From assembly GCA_036703315.1 (NCBI GenBank), contig DATNPH010000157.1, positions 33,421 through 97,420 on the forward strand: a stretch of 64,000 nucleotides of DNA, in the 5' to 3' direction. Of the stretch, positions 60,472 to 64,000 are shown in pieces. Both the position numbers and the translations under genes were made by a program. The notes below the pieces were generated by a model, which saw only the letters and a list, made by a program, of their open reading frames with translations, did no database searches and was not told the DNA's origin. The DNA is from DATNPH01 sp036703315. GTDB taxonomy: Bacteria; Cyanobacteriota; Cyanobacteriia; Cyanobacteriales; Coleofasciculaceae. Positions within the stretch are counted from its first letter, which is position 1, and each line of letters opens with the position of its first letter.

Positions 60472-61488
60472 CTAAATTGAGTAATAGAGGGGAAACGCTT
60501 TGGCATCTTTGGGTTTGACGTATACCTGCTGCTGCGGTTCCAGCTTCAACTCATCAAATCGCTCTCGCGACAGAATCGCTACAACTTCTTGACCATCCTC
60601 CAGAGTTAACTCTGCCTGAATCTCCCATCCCAGATGAATCACTCGCTTGACTCTGGCAGAGACACTAGCACCATTGGACGTTGTTTCCACTACGACATCG
60701 TGAGGTCGCAAGAAGATTTCCGGATTTGCAGAATCAAATCCCCCGCGTTGGAAAATCTCAGAGGAACTGGGCAGTACATTCACCGGTCCAATGAAACTCA
60801 TGACAAATGCTGAGGCAGGGTGATCATAAATCTCTGCTGGTGTCCCTACCTGTTCCACCCGTCCTTTATTCATTACCACAATTTTATCTGCCACTTCCAT
60901 CGCTTCTTCCTGGTCGTGGGTCACGAAAACGGTTGTGACATGGACTTCATCATGAAGGCGTCGCAACCAAGCTCGTAGGTCTTTGCGCACTTTGGCATCC
61001 AAGGCTCCAAAGGGTTCATCCAGCAGCAAGACTTTGGGTTCAACGGCTAAGGCTCGTGCCAAAGCTACCCGCTGTCGTTGACCACCAGACAGCTGGGAGG
61101 GGTAGCGATCGCCTAATCCTTCCAACTGTACCAGTTGTAGCAATTCTTCCACCCTCGCTTTCACCTTCGCTGGTGGTGTTTTACGAATCTCTAAGCCAAA
61201 GGCAATATTCTTTCTGACTGTTATGTGTTTGAACAGAGCATAGTGTTGAAACACAAACCCAATTTGGCGGTCTTGAACATTCTCAAAAGTAGCGTTTTTG
61301 CCAGTAATCCAGATGTTGCCACTGTCTGGCATCTCTAGACCGGCAATCAGCCGCAGCAGTGTGGATTTCCCAGAGCCAGATGGACCTAGTAAGGCAACAA
61401 GGGTGCCGCTTTCTATGGTTAAACTGACCTGATCGACCGCTTGAAAACTGCCAAAGTGTTTGAATACATTTTCAACTACTATGCCCAC
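60472..61488 (-). CDS. cysA: Sulfate/thiosulfate-type ABC ATP-binding protein (CysA-like)
   Basis: The 338-residue ATPase has Walker A GPSGSGKST (about 35-43), Q-loop VFQHYALF, signature LSGGQRQRVALARAL, Walker B VLLLDEPFGALD and switch VTHDQEEAMEVADK. The C-terminal TOBE-like domain includes PEIFLRPHDVVVE and HLGWEIQAELTLEDGQEVVAIL. The CysA pattern (VENVFKHFGSFQAVDQVSL) fits sulfate importers of cyanobacteria. The partners CysT, CysW and a sulfate-binding protein are not in the window, so the substrate is inferred. It is separated by 177 bp from the binding-protein gene downstream. Confidence 0.85.
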   Translation of the reverse strand: MGIVVENVFKHFGSFQAVDQVSLTIESGTLVALLGPSGSGKSTLLRLIAGLEMPDSGNIWITGKNATFENVQDRQIGFVFQHYALFKHITVRKNIAFGLEIRKTPPAKVKARVEELLQLVQLEGLGDRYPSQLSGGQRQRVALARALAVEPKVLLLDEPFGALDAKVRKDLRAWLRRLHDEVHVTTVFVTHDQEEAMEVADKIVVMNKGRVEQVGTPAEIYDHPASAFVMSFIGPVNVLPSSSEIFQRGGFDSANPEIFLRPHDVVVETTSNGASVSARVKRVIHLGWEIQAELTLEDGQEVVAILSRERFDELKLEPQQQVYVKPKDAKAFPLYYSI

Positions 61489-61855
61489 GGTGATAAACCT
61501 CTGATAACTTTAATAAGCTTTTTGTGTATTGATGTGATTGATAAGCGAACTTGGAAAACTAGCTGCTGAAACACTGAATTAATAGTTTTTGAAAGGATTA
61601 CTGTAGTTTCATTTCGCTACGTAAATGCTTCAATCTTTGTACCATAAGTTTCTCTACACAGCTGCTAGTGACCAAGAAAGGGGTTGGGGAAACTCCTAAG
61701 CTCCAATGAACACTCACACTGCTAATTGTTAAGCTATGTTGCGCTTAGTTGTTAAGGTGTGTTTCAACTTGACCCAATATCTAAGGATGTTGGTCAGATG
61801 AGTGAAAAGTCCGTGATACTATGCACTCCGTAGCTCTAGAAAGATTGGGGAAAAC
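61489..61855. other. Divergent cysA/chlP intergenic region
   Basis: About 365 bp without a gene. It must contain the promoters of both genes. The chlP ribosome site is weak (GGGGAAAAC before ATG). Confidence 0.45.
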
Positions 61856-63079
61856 ATGCCAGCACTGAGAGTTGCGGTTGTTGGATCAGGGCCAGCAGGC
61901 TCTTCTGCCGCAGAGACTTTAGCAAAAGCAGGAATCGAAACGTTCTTGTTCGAGCGCAAACTCGACAATGCTAAGCCTTGTGGCGGGGCGATTCCGCTGT
62001 GTATGGTGAGTGAGTTTGACTTGCCGCCGGAAATCATTGACAGACGGGTGAGAAAGATGAAGATGATCTCGCCGTCGAATGTTGAAGTTGATATCAATAT
62101 TGAAAAAGAACACGAATATATCGGGATGTGCCGTCGTGAGGTACTTGATGGCTTTATGCGCGATCGCGCCGCCAAATTAGGTGCCAAGCTAATTAACGGC
62201 ACAGTTCACAAACTTGAGATTCCAACCAACAATTCTGATCCGTATACCCTTCACTACGCTGACCATTCAGACGGTAGTCTGGAAGGAACACCCAAGACGC
62301 TGAAAGTAGACCTGGTAATTGGTGCCGATGGTGCTAATTCCCGTGTTGCTAAGGCGATTGATGCTGGGGATTACAATTATGCGATCGCCTTCCAAGAGCG
62401 CATACGTCTGCCAGAAGACAAGATGGCTTACTACGAAGACTTAGCAGAAATGTATGTCGGCAACGACGTGTCCACTGACTTCTACGCCTGGGTTTTCCCT
62501 AAATACGACCACGTCGCTGTTGGCACCGGCACAATGAAGGTTAATAAAGCCGACATTAAAAAACTGCAAGCAGGTATCCGCGCTCGCGCTGCCAAACGCT
62601 TGGCTGGTGGAGAAATTATTAAAGTCGAAGCTCATCCAATTCCAGAGCATCCTAGGCCTCGCCGCGTCGTTGGTCGAGTTGCCTTGGTGGGAGACGCCGC
62701 CGGAACCGTAACCAAATCCTCTGGTGAAGGGATTTACTTTGCCGCTAAATCAGCCAGGATGTGTGCCGAAACCATTGTAGAAACCTCCAATGGCGGTACT
62801 CGCATCCCCACAGAAGCCGACCTCAAGCTCTATCTGAAGCGCTGGGATAAGAAGTACGGCATAACCTACAAGGTTCTAGATATTCTGCAAACCGTCTTTT
62901 ATCGCTCTGATGCCACCCGTGAAGCTTTCGTGGAAATGTGTGCGGACCGTGATGTCCAACGGCTGACATTTGATAGCTATCTCTACAAAACAGTCGTGCC
63001 AGCAAATCCCCTCATCCAGATGAAGATTACTGCCAAGACCATTGGTAGCCTTCTGAGGGGAAGTGCGTTAGCTCCTTAA
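61856..63079 (+). CDS. chlP: Geranylgeranyl reductase
   Basis: The 407-residue flavoprotein reduces the geranylgeranyl group of chlorophyll and tocopherol precursors to phytyl, at the thylakoid or plasma membrane. FAD-binding GSGPAGSSAAETLAKAG is at residues 10-26. The family motif CGGAIPLCMVSEFDLP, then VIGADGANSRVAKAI, and VALVGDAAGTVTKSSGEGIYFAAKSARMCAETI are all diagnostic. The C-terminus (YKVLDILQTVFYRSDATREAFVEMCADRDVQRLTFDSYLYK) matches ChlP. It is convergent with rpaA across a shared hairpin. Confidence 0.95.
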   Translation: MPALRVAVVGSGPAGSSAAETLAKAGIETFLFERKLDNAKPCGGAIPLCMVSEFDLPPEIIDRRVRKMKMISPSNVEVDINIEKEHEYIGMCRREVLDGFMRDRAAKLGAKLINGTVHKLEIPTNNSDPYTLHYADHSDGSLEGTPKTLKVDLVIGADGANSRVAKAIDAGDYNYAIAFQERIRLPEDKMAYYEDLAEMYVGNDVSTDFYAWVFPKYDHVAVGTGTMKVNKADIKKLQAGIRARAAKRLAGGEIIKVEAHPIPEHPRPRRVVGRVALVGDAAGTVTKSSGEGIYFAAKSARMCAETIVETSNGGTRIPTEADLKLYLKRWDKKYGITYKVLDILQTVFYRSDATREAFVEMCADRDVQRLTFDSYLYKTVVPANPLIQMKITAKTIGSLLRGSALAP

Positions 63080-63104
63080 GAACTACCAAGCCTTAACAGG
63101 ATAT

Positions 63105-63140
63105 ACTCCCTGCCCTCAACCCTTAGGTAGAGCAGGGAGT
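63105..63140. terminator. Hairpin between convergent chlP and rpaA
   Basis: The stem ACTCCCTGC / GCAGGGAGT (9 bp, 18-nt loop) is followed by TTTGTC on the + strand. It is 4 bp from the rpaA stop, so it likely serves both genes, more plausibly chlP. Confidence 0.65.
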
Positions 63141-63143
63141 TTG

Positions 63144-63884
63144 TCAACTCTCAGCTAATTGAGCCTCTCCAGTTAACTGTTCAGTATGAGGCAACTCTAA
63201 GCAATAACCGGCTCCATACACCGTCTTAATATACTTAGGATGGCGCGGGTCAGGCTCTAGCTTTGTTCTCAGATGGCGGATATGTACCCGGATGGTTTCG
63301 ATATCATCGTCTGGATCATAGCCCCAGACTTCCTTGAGAATGTCGCTCGGAGAAACCGTTTGACCATGCCGCTGGAGTAAGCAGTGCAGTAGCTCAAATT
63401 CCAGATGCGTCAGTTTAACTGTCTGATCAAACCATATAGCCTCAAACCGTTCTGGAACTAGTGTCAAAGGACCATAGTTCAGGATTTCCGTGTGCTTCTC
63501 TCCGATGGGAAGGCGGTCTGTGCGTCGCAGTAAGGCTCGCACTCGCGCCAACATTTCTTCGAGTTCAAAGGGCTTGGTCAGGTAATCGTCGGCACCAGCA
63601 TTAAAGCCTTCTACCTTATCTTGAGTTTGACCAAGGGCGGTCAACATCAATACAGGAATATCGGCAGTGCGCTCATCCCGGCGCAGTCGCTGGCAGACCG
63701 TGAAACCATCTACTTTTGGCAGCATCAAGTCGAGCATGATCAGGTCTGGCTGTAGTTGTAAGGCTAAAGCCTGACCCTTAATGCCATCTGTTGCTTGATT
63801 AACTTCGTAACCAGCCATCTCTAGATTGATGGCAACTAATTCTGAAATTGCAGGGTCGTCGTCGATGACGAGAATCCGGGGCAT
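63144..63884 (-). CDS. rpaA: OmpR-type response regulator RpaA
   Basis: The 246-residue regulator has a receiver domain (ILVIDDDPAISELVAINLEMAGYEV; phospho-acceptor Asp in LIMLDLMLPK; conserved Lys in YLTKPFELEEML) and a winged-helix DNA-binding domain (LTHLEFELLHCLLQRHGQTVSPSDILKEVWGY, then RVHIRHLRTKLEPDPRHPKYIKTVYGAGYCLEL). The sequence fits RpaA rather than its paralogue RpaB. In Synechococcus RpaA is the main circadian output regulator, phosphorylated by SasA, and controls dusk genes including the oxidative pentose phosphate genes zwf, opcA and tal, which also occur in this window. Confidence 0.9.
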   Translation of the reverse strand: MPRILVIDDDPAISELVAINLEMAGYEVNQATDGIKGQALALQLQPDLIMLDLMLPKVDGFTVCQRLRRDERTADIPVLMLTALGQTQDKVEGFNAGADDYLTKPFELEEMLARVRALLRRTDRLPIGEKHTEILNYGPLTLVPERFEAIWFDQTVKLTHLEFELLHCLLQRHGQTVSPSDILKEVWGYDPDDDIETIRVHIRHLRTKLEPDPRHPKYIKTVYGAGYCLELPHTEQLTGEAQLAES

Positions 63885-64000
63885 CGCAAATGCGTTTTAG
63901 CTACGTGTGTTTGTTAAGGTTCGATAAGAACTGTTATGAGTAAGACAATAAGCTTTACCGATTATAATGGTTGATTCTAAATTATTTCTGAAGAAAATGG

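Overview
The window is chromosomal DNA from a cyanobacterium. The octamer GCGATCGC (HIP1) recurs throughout, and several genes are typical of or restricted to cyanobacteria: a Ycf45-type ATPase, OpcA, ChlP, an RpaA-type regulator, DUF1400, DUF1822 and DUF3352 proteins, and a lumenal photosystem I accumulation factor-like protein. The large load of short palindromic and tandem repeats, the VIT/PEP-CTERM protein with its exosortase and the filamentous-haemagglutinin-like exoprotein suggest a large-genome, probably filamentous species (Microcoleus/Coleofasciculus-like; inference only).

Layout. 0-7.3 kb (+): Ycf45-like ATPase, tRNA-Gln, DUF1400 hydrolase with an overlapping membrane-anchored propeller-like protein, AMIN/Amidase_3 cell-wall amidase. 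7.3-13.5 kb (-): secreted haemagglutinin-like protein, two tandem RTX-like proteins (one truncated), two tandem paralogous membrane proteins. 14-18 kb (+): sigma-70-like protein, DUF1822 protein, and a CHAT-protease / transmembrane / PhnD-type periplasmic-binding fusion, bracketed by about 50-bp imperfect inverted repeats. 18.1-22.8 kb (+): an exosortase-EpsI fusion followed by a VIT-vWA membrane protein ending in a PEP-CTERM signal. 23-25.9 kb (+): a three-gene ABC importer whose last stop codon shares a base with a CRISPR array of 26 identical 37-bp repeats (25851-27707) without cas genes. 28-33 kb: hrcA, rhodanese, DUF3352, TrpF-like and a HepT remnant. 33.3-40.5 kb (-): fbp-tal-zwf-opcA, the cyanobacterial oxidative pentose phosphate cluster, followed by cobyrinate diamide synthase. 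40.8-42.8 kb: pfkA, an RRM protein and a small conserved protein. 43.2-45.8 kb (-): class II ribonucleotide reductase nrdJ, split by a 307-nt non-coding group I-type intron exactly between the Cys-Gly and Glu of its NPCGE active-site motif. 45.9-57 kb: PPOX protein, cysE, cysS, COG0523 GTPase, fmt, OmpA-like protein and several hypotheticals. 57.3-61.5 kb (-): peptide-type ABC permease and lipoprotein, CysA-type ATPase. 61.9-63.9 kb: chlP convergent with rpaA.

Main points of interest: (1) the intron in the nrdJ catalytic motif; (2) the sigma-like/DUF1822/CHAT-TM-PBP operon, which looks like a sensor-protease system and is the best candidate for an undescribed system; (3) the exosortase with a neighbouring probable dedicated substrate; (4) an orphan CRISPR array, several of whose spacers carry the cyanobacterial HIP1 octamer; (5) palindromic repeats apparently inserted in frame in cobB, cysS and the exosortase linker. 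All assignments come from reading sequence and recalled family knowledge; no database search was run.
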